The notes under the pieces: generated by a model
The model's database searches: none
The model's input: only the letters and a program-made list of their open reading frames with translations
What the model was told of the DNA's origin: nothing
Source: Ectopseudomonas mendocina
Lineage (GTDB): Bacteria; Pseudomonadota; Gammaproteobacteria; Pseudomonadales; Pseudomonadaceae
NCBI RefSeq assembly: GCF_016008875.1
Contig: NZ_JADTQG010000024.1
Coordinates: 1-48,995 of the forward strand
Length of the DNA: 48,995 bases
Reading direction: 5' to 3'
Position numbers and translations under genes: made by a program
Part shown: in pieces, positions 7,447-14,493 of the stretch
Position numbering within the stretch: the stretch's first letter is position 1
How the letters are laid out: each line of letters begins with the position of its first letter

Positions 7447-8315
7447 AGCGACTCCTCCGCCAGTTTGTAAAGGTATTGACCATAACCGGTCTTGCCCAGC
7501 GCCTTGGCGCACCTAAGCAATTTCTCGCGGTCGATCCAGCCCTGCTGATAGGCAATTTCCTCAAGGCAGGCGACTTTCAGACCCTGGCGTTTCTCCACCG
7601 TCTGTACGTACTGCGAAGCGTCGATCAGGCTGTCGTGAGTGCCGGTATCGAGCCAGGCGAAGCCACGGCCGAAGCGCTCGACGCGCAGGTCTCCACGGGC
7701 CAGATAGGCGTTGTTCACATCGGTAATTTCCAGCTCGCCACGCGGCGACGGCTTGACGGCCTTGGCGATTTGCACCACATCGTTATCGTAGAAATACAGG
7801 CCGGTCACGGCGAAGCTGGACTTGGGTTTCGCTGGTTTTTCCTCGATCGACAACGCGTTGCCGGCAGCGTCGAACTCGACCACGCCAAACCGCTCCGGAT
7901 CGCTGACCCAATAACCGAATACCGTGGCGCCACTTTCGTGGCTGGCGGCGCGCAGCAGCATTTCGGTGAAGTGTTGGCCGTGGAAAATATTATCCCCGAG
8001 GATCAGGCAGACCGAGTCATTACCGATGAACGACTCACCAATCAGGAACGCCTGGGCCAGGCCGTCCGGCGAGGGTTGCTCGGCATACTGCAGAGTGATG
8101 CCGAACTGGCTGCCGTCGCCGAGCATCTTCTCGAAGTTGGGCAGGTCTTCAGGGGTGGAGATGATCAGAATCTCGCGAATGCCGGCCAGCATCAGCACCG
8201 ACAGCGGGTAATAGATCATCGGCTTGTCATAGATCGGCAGCAGCTGCTTGGACACACCCAGGGTGATGGGGTGCAGACGGGTGCCGGAGCCACCGGCGAG
8301 GATGATGCCTTTCAT
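7443..8315 (-). CDS. rmlA: Glucose-1-phosphate thymidylyltransferase RmlA
   Basis: The start at 8315 gives MKGIILAGGSGTRLHPIT, the canonical nucleotidyltransferase signature, and a 290-residue product of normal family length. The open frame upstream of it (to 8480) lies in a palindromic repeat and the end of rmlB and is not used. Further motifs are SKQLLPIYDKPMIYYPLS, ILGDNIFHG and IEEKPAKPKSSFAVTGLYFY. It makes dTDP-glucose from dTTP and glucose-1-phosphate and is usually feedback-inhibited by dTDP-rhamnose. It follows rmlB after an 86-base gap containing a GTAGGG palindrome and is coupled to rmlC. Confidence 0.96.
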   Translation of the reverse strand: MKGIILAGGSGTRLHPITLGVSKQLLPIYDKPMIYYPLSVLMLAGIREILIISTPEDLPNFEKMLGDGSQFGITLQYAEQPSPDGLAQAFLIGESFIGNDSVCLILGDNIFHGQHFTEMLLRAASHESGATVFGYWVSDPERFGVVEFDAAGNALSIEEKPAKPKSSFAVTGLYFYDNDVVQIAKAVKPSPRGELEITDVNNAYLARGDLRVERFGRGFAWLDTGTHDSLIDASQYVQTVEKRQGLKVACLEEIAYQQGWIDREKLLRCAKALGKTGYGQYLYKLAEESL

Positions 8316-8338
8316 GTTCACTGTATTCCTTGTCGATG

Positions 8339-8393
8339 CGTAGGGCGGGTGCGTCCTACCGCTGCCTGGCTGGCGGGTTGCACCCGCCCTACG
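8339..8393. repeat. GTAGGG-family palindromic repeat between rmlB and rmlA
   Basis: CGTAGGGCGGGTG (8339-8351) and CACCCGCCCTACG (8381-8393) are perfect 13-base inverted arms around a 29-base centre. The element sits in an intercistronic gap inside the rml operon, as the related copies do in the dct and his operons. Confidence 0.85.
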
Positions 8394-8401
8394 TCTGAAC
8401 T

Positions 8402-9463
8402 CTATAGTGCGCCGAGTCGCTGGCCCTGGTAACTGCCATCCTGCACGCGGCGGCACCAGTCGAGGTTGCCCAGGTACCACTGCACCGTCTTGCGCAGGCC
8501 GGTTTCGAAGGTCTCCTGCGGCACCCAGCCCAGTTCGCGCTCGATCTTGCTGGCGTCGATGGCGTAGCGCAAGTCGTGACCCGGACGGTCCTGCACATAG
8601 GTGATCAGGTCTTCATAGCGCGCGAGGCCGGCGGGTTTCTGCGGTGCCAGCTCTTCCAGCAGGGCACAGATGGCGCGTACCACGTCGAGGTTCTTCTGCT
8701 CGTTGTGTCCGCCGATATTGTAGGTCTCGCCGACTTCGCCTTGGCTGACCACCTTGAGCAGCGCACGTGCGTGGTCTTCCACGTACAGCCAGTCGCGTAC
8801 CTGCTGGCCGTTGCCATACACCGGCAGCGGCTTGCCGGCCAGGGCATTGAGGATCATCAGCGGGATCAGCTTCTCGGGGAAGTGATAAGGGCCGTAATTG
8901 TTCGAGCAATTGGTGATCAGCACCGGCAGGCCGTAGGTGCGTTGCCAGGCGCGGACCAGATGGTCGGACGCGGCCTTGCTCGCCGAGTAGGGTGAGCTGG
9001 GAGCATAGGGGGTGGTTTCGGTGAACAGGTCATCGACACCGTGCAGGTCGCCGTAAACCTCGTCGGTAGAGATGTGGTGGAAGCGGAAGGCCGCCTTGCG
9101 CTCGGGGCTCAGGGTTAGCCAGTAAGCGCGCGTGTTCTCCAGCAGGCTATAGGTGCCAACGATATTGGTCTGGATGAAGGCCGCCGGGCCATCTATTGAG
9201 CGATCGACATGGGATTCGGCGGCCAGGTGCATGATGGCGTCTGGCTGGAATTCGCTCAGCGTCGCAGCGACTCGCCCGGCATCGGCAATATCGGCCTGAA
9301 CGAAGCGGTACCGGGGGCTTGCGGCGATCTCCAGAAGGGATTCCAGATTGCCGGCATAGGTCAGCTTGTCGAGATTGAGCACTTCGTGCTCGGTGTCCTG
9401 AATCAGGTGGCGAATCAGCGCCGACCCGATGAAGCCGGCTCCGCCGGTAATAAGGATGCGCAT
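8402..9463 (-). CDS. rmlB: dTDP-glucose 4,6-dehydratase RmlB
   Basis: This 353-residue extended short-chain dehydrogenase starts MRILITGGAGFIGSALIRHL (NAD-binding GxxGxxG) after an AAGGA site. It carries the family motifs HLAAESHVDRSIDGP, HISTDEVYGDL with catalytic Asp/Glu, and catalytic YSASKAASDH. It converts dTDP-glucose to dTDP-4-keto-6-deoxyglucose, the second step of rhamnose precursor synthesis. It is the first gene of the operon and reads away from pslA across the 407-base intergenic region, so the precursor operon and the exopolysaccharide operon are divergent. The order B-A-C-D differs from the rmlBDAC order remembered for PAO1. Confidence 0.96.
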   Translation of the reverse strand: MRILITGGAGFIGSALIRHLIQDTEHEVLNLDKLTYAGNLESLLEIAASPRYRFVQADIADAGRVAATLSEFQPDAIMHLAAESHVDRSIDGPAAFIQTNIVGTYSLLENTRAYWLTLSPERKAAFRFHHISTDEVYGDLHGVDDLFTETTPYAPSSPYSASKAASDHLVRAWQRTYGLPVLITNCSNNYGPYHFPEKLIPLMILNALAGKPLPVYGNGQQVRDWLYVEDHARALLKVVSQGEVGETYNIGGHNEQKNLDVVRAICALLEELAPQKPAGLARYEDLITYVQDRPGHDLRYAIDASKIERELGWVPQETFETGLRKTVQWYLGNLDWCRRVQDGSYQGQRLGAL

Positions 9464-9870
9464 TTACTGTGTCCTTGGCAATGAGTGACGGCAGACGAGG
9501 CCCTGGATCAATTGAAAGTCGCGGAAGCTGTGGCGCAGCAGGCCACGTAGAGGCTCAATAGCCATAAGTCTGAATGGTTGATGGCGCATTTTGTACATCA
9601 AACCGCTTCGGTTGCGCGAGTCGTTTTGGCGGTAGTACGAACACATGGTGCTCTTCAACAAAGCTACTTTTTTTGCTGGCTTTCTGGCGCCAGAAATTAA
9701 CTGTGCTATTCATCAGTGTGGATGTTGAAATGCCATCATAAAAGTGGTTAAGTCGCGCCATAAAACAATTTGACGATATTCTGTCGAAAATTTGATTTTT
9801 GCATTTTACTGCCTGTTTTTTGACGTCATCGGATGTTCATGAGCGAAAATTAAGGCGGGAGTGACTTTTC
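9464..9870. other. Divergent rmlB-pslA intergenic region (psl leader)
   Basis: This 407-base stretch is clearly more AT-rich than its neighbours. No protein-like frame is convincing: two short minus-strand frames (9464-9661, 9555-9761) have no signal, motif or good ribosome site. Seen: an ops-like GGCGGTAG at 9628-9635, a dyad TTGAC-N8-GTCGAA (9770-9788), an 8-base palindrome TGACGTCA (9821 region), CATCGGATG at 9827-9835, and a GGGAG ribosome site before pslA. No convincing sigma-70 -35/-10 pair was found by eye. Confidence 0.6.
9628..9635 (+). promoter_or_regulatory. ops-like element GGCGGTAG in the psl leader
   Basis: The eight-base core matches the ops sequence that recruits RfaH to long surface-polysaccharide operons in enterobacteria. 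It lies 236 bases upstream of pslA on the coding strand. The bases after the core (TACG) do not match the enterobacterial continuation (CGTG). The same eight bases also occur by chance inside dctD near 3200. Confidence 0.3.
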
Positions 9871-11304
9871 ATGCGTCTGCAATCAGCCGGTGGTTCCTTG
9901 CTGGCGCGTCCTGGGTTCATCGAATATTTCTTGGCGGCCATTCGCCTGGTTCATGGCATTACCGCGATTTTGCCTGGGTTTGCGCTTCTGGTATGGCTAT
10001 CGGATGAGCCCGTGCTGACCCAAAGCTACGCCACGGTACTGCTCTTCTTTGGCGTTCTTACGGTAATGATGTTTCAAGCACTGGGCGTTTATTCCGAGGA
10101 GATATTCAGTAGCCTGTTGCGCTTTCGCATGATGTTCTTTGCTTGGTCTGCGGCGTTCTGTCTGTTGCTTTTCATGCATCAGGCGCTGGCAATGTTCAGC
10201 TTCATGGAGTGGCATTTCCTCAGCCTCTGGTTTCTGGCCAGCCTCTTCGCGTTCGGCGCCGAGCGTTTGGCGTTGCTCGCTCTCTATCGGTATTGGATGA
10301 GTGCCGGACAATTTCTGCAGAGCGCGGTCATCCTCGGGGCGACCGAGAATGGCCTGCGGCTATCGGAATTCATGCAGCGCCATAGCGACATTCGTTCTGG
10401 TTTGATCGGTTTTATAGATGACCGTATCGGTCGCTTGCCCGATACGTTGGGTGGTCTACCGTTGTTGGGCGACAGCAATGCCCTGGAGCGCCTGGTGCGG
10501 GATGAGCGAGTGACGCAAGTGCTGGTCGCACTGCCTTGGTCGGCCGAGAATCGCATCGGCCAGATCGTGCGCGAATTGCGCAAACTTCCGGTAAACGTTC
10601 TGCTGGTGCCGGACATGCTCGCTTTCCGGCATGCGCGCAACCGCATCACCGAGGTGGCCGGGCTGCCGATGTTCAACGTCTCGGAAAGGCCGCTCGACGG
10701 TTGGTCGCCTTTGATCAAGCGCATTGAGGACCTGCTTCTGGCGCTGCTGGCTCTGGCTTTCGCTCTACCCCTGATGATCCTGGTCGCACTGGCGATCAAG
10801 CTCGACTCCCCTGGGCCTGTGCTGTTTCGCCAGAAACGTTACGGTTACAACAACAAGCTGATTGAAGTGTTCAAGTTTCGTTCTATGTACTGTGATCGCG
10901 CCGACGCTAACGCCGAGCGGCAGACCACGCGCAATGACGACCGCATCACCCGAGTCGGGCGCTTTATCCGCAAGACCAGCCTGGATGAGTTGCCGCAGCT
11001 GTTCAACGTATTGCTCGGCAGCATGTCCATGGTTGGCCCGCGCCCGCATGCCACGGCGACCAAGGCGGCTGGCATCCTTTTTGAGGATGCGGTGAAGGAA
11101 TACACCGCCCGCCATCGGGTCAAGCCAGGCATTACCGGTTGGGCACAGGTCCATGGCTATCGCGGCGAGACCGACACGCTGGAGAAGATCGAGAAGCGTG
11201 TCGAGTTCGACCTGCAATACATCGAAAACTGGTCGGTGTGGTTCGACCTCTACATCCTCTTCCGCACCTTGCCCGCCGTCATTTTCACGCGAGAGGCCTA
11301 TTAG
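9871..11304 (+). CDS. pslA: PslA: undecaprenyl-phosphate sugar phosphotransferase (WcaJ family)
   Basis: This 477-residue polyprenyl glycosylphosphotransferase has four N-terminal membrane helices (about residues 20-145), then a Rossmann-like region (AVILGATENGLRLSEF, about 150-260). A further helix (about 282-308) and the cytoplasmic catalytic domain follow. Catalytic motifs are SPGPVLFRQKRYG, EVFKFRSM, KTSLDELPQLFNVL, MSMVGPRP and KPGITGWAQVHGYRGET. It should transfer the first sugar phosphate onto undecaprenyl phosphate to start Psl repeat-unit assembly in the inner membrane. It is the first gene of an eleven-gene run matching pslA-K. The start follows GGGAG and is the first ATG of the hydrophobic protein. 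Confidence 0.93.
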   Translation: MRLQSAGGSLLARPGFIEYFLAAIRLVHGITAILPGFALLVWLSDEPVLTQSYATVLLFFGVLTVMMFQALGVYSEEIFSSLLRFRMMFFAWSAAFCLLLFMHQALAMFSFMEWHFLSLWFLASLFAFGAERLALLALYRYWMSAGQFLQSAVILGATENGLRLSEFMQRHSDIRSGLIGFIDDRIGRLPDTLGGLPLLGDSNALERLVRDERVTQVLVALPWSAENRIGQIVRELRKLPVNVLLVPDMLAFRHARNRITEVAGLPMFNVSERPLDGWSPLIKRIEDLLLALLALAFALPLMILVALAIKLDSPGPVLFRQKRYGYNNKLIEVFKFRSMYCDRADANAERQTTRNDDRITRVGRFIRKTSLDELPQLFNVLLGSMSMVGPRPHATATKAAGILFEDAVKEYTARHRVKPGITGWAQVHGYRGETDTLEKIEKRVEFDLQYIENWSVWFDLYILFRTLPAVIFTREAY

Positions 11305-11306
11305 TC

Positions 11307-12764
11307 ATGACAGCCCTGATTCCCTGCATCATCGCGGGTGGCGCCGGTACTCGCCTGTGGCCGGTGTCGCGCGAGGCGATGCCCAAGCCGTTCATGCGTC
11401 TGCGCGACGGGCGCAGCCTGCTGCAGAAGACCTTCGAGCGGGTTTCGGGGCTTGCGGATGTCAGCCAGTTGCTGACTGTGATCAACCGTGAGCTGCTGTT
11501 TCGCACGCTCGATGACTATCGCCCGCTCAATCGCAACCGCGTGGGGCTGGACTTCCTGCTCGAGCCCATGGGCCGCAACACGGCGCCGGCGATTGCCGCC
11601 GCCGCCCTGCATGTGCAGCGTCTTTACGGTGACGATGCGCAATTGCTGGTGCTGCCCGCCGACCACCTGATCAGCGAACAGGCCGCCTTCGAGGCTGCCA
11701 TTGCCCAGGCGCGCGCGCTGGCGGCAGAGGGCTGGCTGGTGACGTTCGGCATTCGTCCCAAACATGCCGAGACCGGTTATGGCTACATCCAGCAGGGTGA
11801 GGCTTTGGGCGAGCACGCTTCCCGTGTCGCCAGCTTCGTCGAGAAGCCCGATCTGGCGACTGCCGAATCCTACCTGGCCGGCGGCAAGCACCTGTGGAAC
11901 GCGGGCATGTTCTGCTTCCGCGCCGATGCGCTGCTGCGCGAGTTGCGCGAGCATGCGCCCGAGGTCATCGAAGGGGTGGAAAGGTGCCTGGCCGCAAGCC
12001 AGCCGGCAGAGGGCAAGCAGGGCGTGCAGTGCGAGCTGGACGCGGCGAGCTTCGCCGAAGTGACCGACATTTCCATCGACTACGCCCTGATGGAGCGCTC
12101 GCCCAAGGTGGCCGTGGTGCCCTGTGACCTGGGTTGGAGCGACATCGGTTCGTGGCAGGCGCTGCGCGAACTCACCGCCGCCGATGCCAACGGCAATCAG
12201 CTCAATGGTGAGGTGGTGCTGCACAACGTGCAGAGCTGCTATATCGACTCGCCCAAGCGCCTGATTGGCGCCGTGGGCGTGCGTGACCTGGTGGTGGTGG
12301 ACACGCCCGATGCGCTGCTGATCGCCGATGCCAACAGCACGCAGGACGTCAAGTACGTTGCCCAGGAACTGAAGAAGCGAGGCCACGAGGCCTATCGCCT
12401 GCATCGCACCGTGACCCGTCCGTGGGGCACCTACACCGTGCTGGAAGAGGGCGCGCGCTTCAAGATCAAACGCATCATGGTGCGCCCTGGCGAGTCCCTG
12501 TCGCTGCAGATGCACCATCACCGCAGCGAACACTGGATCGTCGTCAGTGGCATGGCGCGGGTGGTCAATGGTGAGCGTGATTTCCTGCTCAATACCAACG
12601 AGTCGACCTTCATTCCCGCCGGCCACCGCCACCGCCTGGTCAACCCGGGGGTGATCGACCTGGTGATGATCGAGGTGCAGAGCGGTGAGTACCTCGGCGA
12701 AGATGACATCGTCCGTTTCAACGATATCTATGGTCGTGCGCCGGTGAGCGAGAAGACCAGCTGA
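11307..12764 (+). CDS. pslB: PslB: mannose-1-phosphate guanylyltransferase / mannose-6-phosphate isomerase
   Basis: The start at 11307, two bases after the pslA stop, gives MTALIPCIIAGGAGTRLWPVSREAMPKPF-type N-terminal sequence and 485 residues, the size of bifunctional AlgA/ManC/PslB enzymes. The N-terminal two thirds is the GDP-mannose pyrophosphorylase (GGAGTRLWPVSREAMPKPF, LPADHLI, FVEKPD). The C-terminal third is a type II phosphomannose isomerase cupin with QMHHHRSEHWIVVSG near residue 400. Together they convert fructose-6-phosphate-derived mannose-6-P and mannose-1-P into GDP-mannose for the mannose residues of Psl. Paralogues elsewhere in Pseudomonas (AlgA, WbpW) can overlap in function. 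Confidence 0.94.
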   Translation: MTALIPCIIAGGAGTRLWPVSREAMPKPFMRLRDGRSLLQKTFERVSGLADVSQLLTVINRELLFRTLDDYRPLNRNRVGLDFLLEPMGRNTAPAIAAAALHVQRLYGDDAQLLVLPADHLISEQAAFEAAIAQARALAAEGWLVTFGIRPKHAETGYGYIQQGEALGEHASRVASFVEKPDLATAESYLAGGKHLWNAGMFCFRADALLRELREHAPEVIEGVERCLAASQPAEGKQGVQCELDAASFAEVTDISIDYALMERSPKVAVVPCDLGWSDIGSWQALRELTAADANGNQLNGEVVLHNVQSCYIDSPKRLIGAVGVRDLVVVDTPDALLIADANSTQDVKYVAQELKKRGHEAYRLHRTVTRPWGTYTVLEEGARFKIKRIMVRPGESLSLQMHHHRSEHWIVVSGMARVVNGERDFLLNTNESTFIPAGHRHRLVNPGVIDLVMIEVQSGEYLGEDDIVRFNDIYGRAPVSEKTS

Positions 12765-13675
12765 TGCGTGTGGCCCTGATCATCCCGACCCGCAACGCTG
12801 GCGCTCATCTTGATCGCCTGTTGCCGGCGCTCGCCATGCAGACGCTGCAGCCGGACGAGTTCCTGGTCGTCGACAGCGCTTCGCGTGACGATACGGTGGC
12901 GCGCTTTCGCGCTGCTGGTGCGCAGGTCGAGGTGATCGAACCGGCGCAGTTCAATCATGGCGGTACCCGCCGCTGGGCGAGCGAGCAGGTCGACGCGGAT
13001 GCGCTGATCTACCTGACTCAGGATGCGATTCCGGCCGACGCCGGTACGTTCGCCAACATCATCGCCGACCTGCAGGGCGAGGCCGATATCGGGGTTGCCT
13101 ATGGGCGACAACTGCCGCACCCGGATGCAGGCCTGCTGGGCTCGCAGTCGCGTCGTTTCAACTATCCGCCGCAGAGCCGCACCAAGCGCATGAGTGATGC
13201 ACCTGAGTTGGGGATCAAAACCTGTTTCAGCTCCGATTCGTTTTCGGCCTACCGGCGTGACGCGCTGGTCGCCGTGGGTGGCTTTCCCGAGGACGTGATC
13301 GGCAGCGAAGACGCCTACGTCGCGGCCCGCATGCTGCTCGGCGGTTATGCCGTGCGTTATGCAGCGACCGCCGAGGTGTATCACTCGCACGATTACAGCG
13401 TGCTCGAGGAGTTTCGTCGTTACTTCGATATCGGCGTGTTCTACGGGCGGGAGAACTGGATCCGTCAGGCCTTCGGCTCGGCTGGCGGTGAGGGCAAGCG
13501 TTACGTCAAGGCGGAGCTACAGGCGCTGATGGCGGCCGGGGCCGTCTGGCGAGTTCCAGAAGTATTGCTGCGTAGCGCCGTGAAGTTGCTGGGCTATCGC
13601 ATAGGGCAGGGTGAGCGCCATCTCGACGTGGGATTGAAGCGGCGCCTGAGCATGTTTCCGGGGTACTGGAAGTGA
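12764..13675 (+). CDS. pslC: PslC: family 2 glycosyltransferase
   Basis: This 303-residue GT-A fold enzyme starts MRVALIIPTRNAGAHLDRLL and continues with FLVVDSASRDDTVARF, the GT2 nucleotide-sugar site. Then come GGTRRWASEQ, ALIYLTQDAIP (acidic metal-binding position) and GSEDAYVAARML, resembling the rhamnosyltransferase branch of GT2. No membrane helices are seen, so it is cytoplasmic or peripheral. Start and pslB stop share one base (TGATG). The assignment as PslC rests on family plus exact gene order. The sugar it transfers is not readable from sequence; rhamnose is a reasonable guess. Confidence 0.88.
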   Translation: MRVALIIPTRNAGAHLDRLLPALAMQTLQPDEFLVVDSASRDDTVARFRAAGAQVEVIEPAQFNHGGTRRWASEQVDADALIYLTQDAIPADAGTFANIIADLQGEADIGVAYGRQLPHPDAGLLGSQSRRFNYPPQSRTKRMSDAPELGIKTCFSSDSFSAYRRDALVAVGGFPEDVIGSEDAYVAARMLLGGYAVRYAATAEVYHSHDYSVLEEFRRYFDIGVFYGRENWIRQAFGSAGGEGKRYVKAELQALMAAGAVWRVPEVLLRSAVKLLGYRIGQGERHLDVGLKRRLSMFPGYWK

Positions 13676-13704
13676 ATATTGGGGTCTCAAAGGAAATTTC
13701 CCAT

Positions 13705-14475
13705 ATGAAAGCGTTTCTGCTGCTTGTTCTGACGCTGGGCTTGACGGCCTGCACCACGCCGGCACGTATCGGCCTGCCGAACTCCGATACTGTCGACGCG
13801 GGCCATGCGGCAGCATTGACCCTGGCGGATCTGCCGCCCGCGCAGGAGCGCATCTACCCTGGCGATACCCTGCGTATCGTCCGCGAGAGCGGGGAGACTC
13901 CGACCATTTCTGCCTTCACGGCCAACTCCATCTACGAGCTCACCCTGTACACGGTGCTCAATGATGGCACCTTCTCCTATCCGTTCATCGGCAAGGTCCA
14001 GGCCGGTGGTAAAACGCCGGAGCAGCTGTCGGCCGATCTGGAGCAAAGGCTTGCGCCCTACTACCGCGAACCCGGAGTGACGGTGAACATCAACCAGGCG
14101 CCGGGCAACACGGTGTTCGTCGGTGGCTCGGTGCGCAACCCGCAGCCTTACTCGACGAGCGTGGCGACCACCCTGGAGCAGGCCATTCTCACCGCCGGTG
14201 GCGTCATGCCCAATGCCGACAGCCGCAATGTGGCCCTGCTGCGCTCTGATGCCGAGGGCCGTTACAAGACCTACTTCGTCGATTTCAGTCAATTGCTCAT
14301 GGGCGGCGACCAGCCGCGTCAGGCAATAGCGCTTCAGCGTGGTGACGTGGTCTTCGTGCCCAAGTCCGGTGTGGGTGACCGCATCGAAGGTGTCGATCTG
14401 TACCTGAACCAGTTGATCCCCTTCACCAAGTCGATTGGTATCGGAGCCAACTATGACCTCCGTAACAACAACTAA
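13705..14475 (+). CDS. pslD: PslD: outer-membrane polysaccharide export lipoprotein (Wza-like)
   Basis: The start at 13705 was chosen because it gives MKAFLLLVLTLGLTACTTPA, a lipoprotein signal with lipobox LTAC (Cys16), after AAAGGA. A GTG at 13672 would overlap pslC but would bury the signal behind eleven residues. The 256-residue protein contains the polysaccharide export (Poly_export) domain (YPGDTLRIVRESG ... YPFIGKVQAGGKTPEQL) and a SLBB-like part (PGNTVFVGGSVRNPQPYSTS, ITAGGVMPNADSRNV). It matches the size remembered for PAO1 PslD. Expected role: periplasmic/outer-membrane part of the Psl export channel, working with PslE. Confidence 0.93.
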   Translation: MKAFLLLVLTLGLTACTTPARIGLPNSDTVDAGHAAALTLADLPPAQERIYPGDTLRIVRESGETPTISAFTANSIYELTLYTVLNDGTFSYPFIGKVQAGGKTPEQLSADLEQRLAPYYREPGVTVNINQAPGNTVFVGGSVRNPQPYSTSVATTLEQAILTAGGVMPNADSRNVALLRSDAEGRYKTYFVDFSQLLMGGDQPRQAIALQRGDVVFVPKSGVGDRIEGVDLYLNQLIPFTKSIGIGANYDLRNNN

Positions 14476-14493
14476 TCGCTAGGGACAGCCCTC

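Noticed and set aside
9464..9761. Two short minus-strand frames in the rmlB-pslA gap
   Set aside because: There is no signal peptide, domain or ribosome site, and composition and codon use look like non-coding leader.
9819..9830. TGACGTCA palindrome upstream of pslA
   Set aside because: It is an eight-base palindrome of the kind expected by chance, with no matching bacterial regulator known to me.
13672..13704. GTG start for pslD overlapping the pslC stop
   Set aside because: It would put eleven extra residues before a textbook lipoprotein signal. The ATG at 13705 has its own AAAGGA site.
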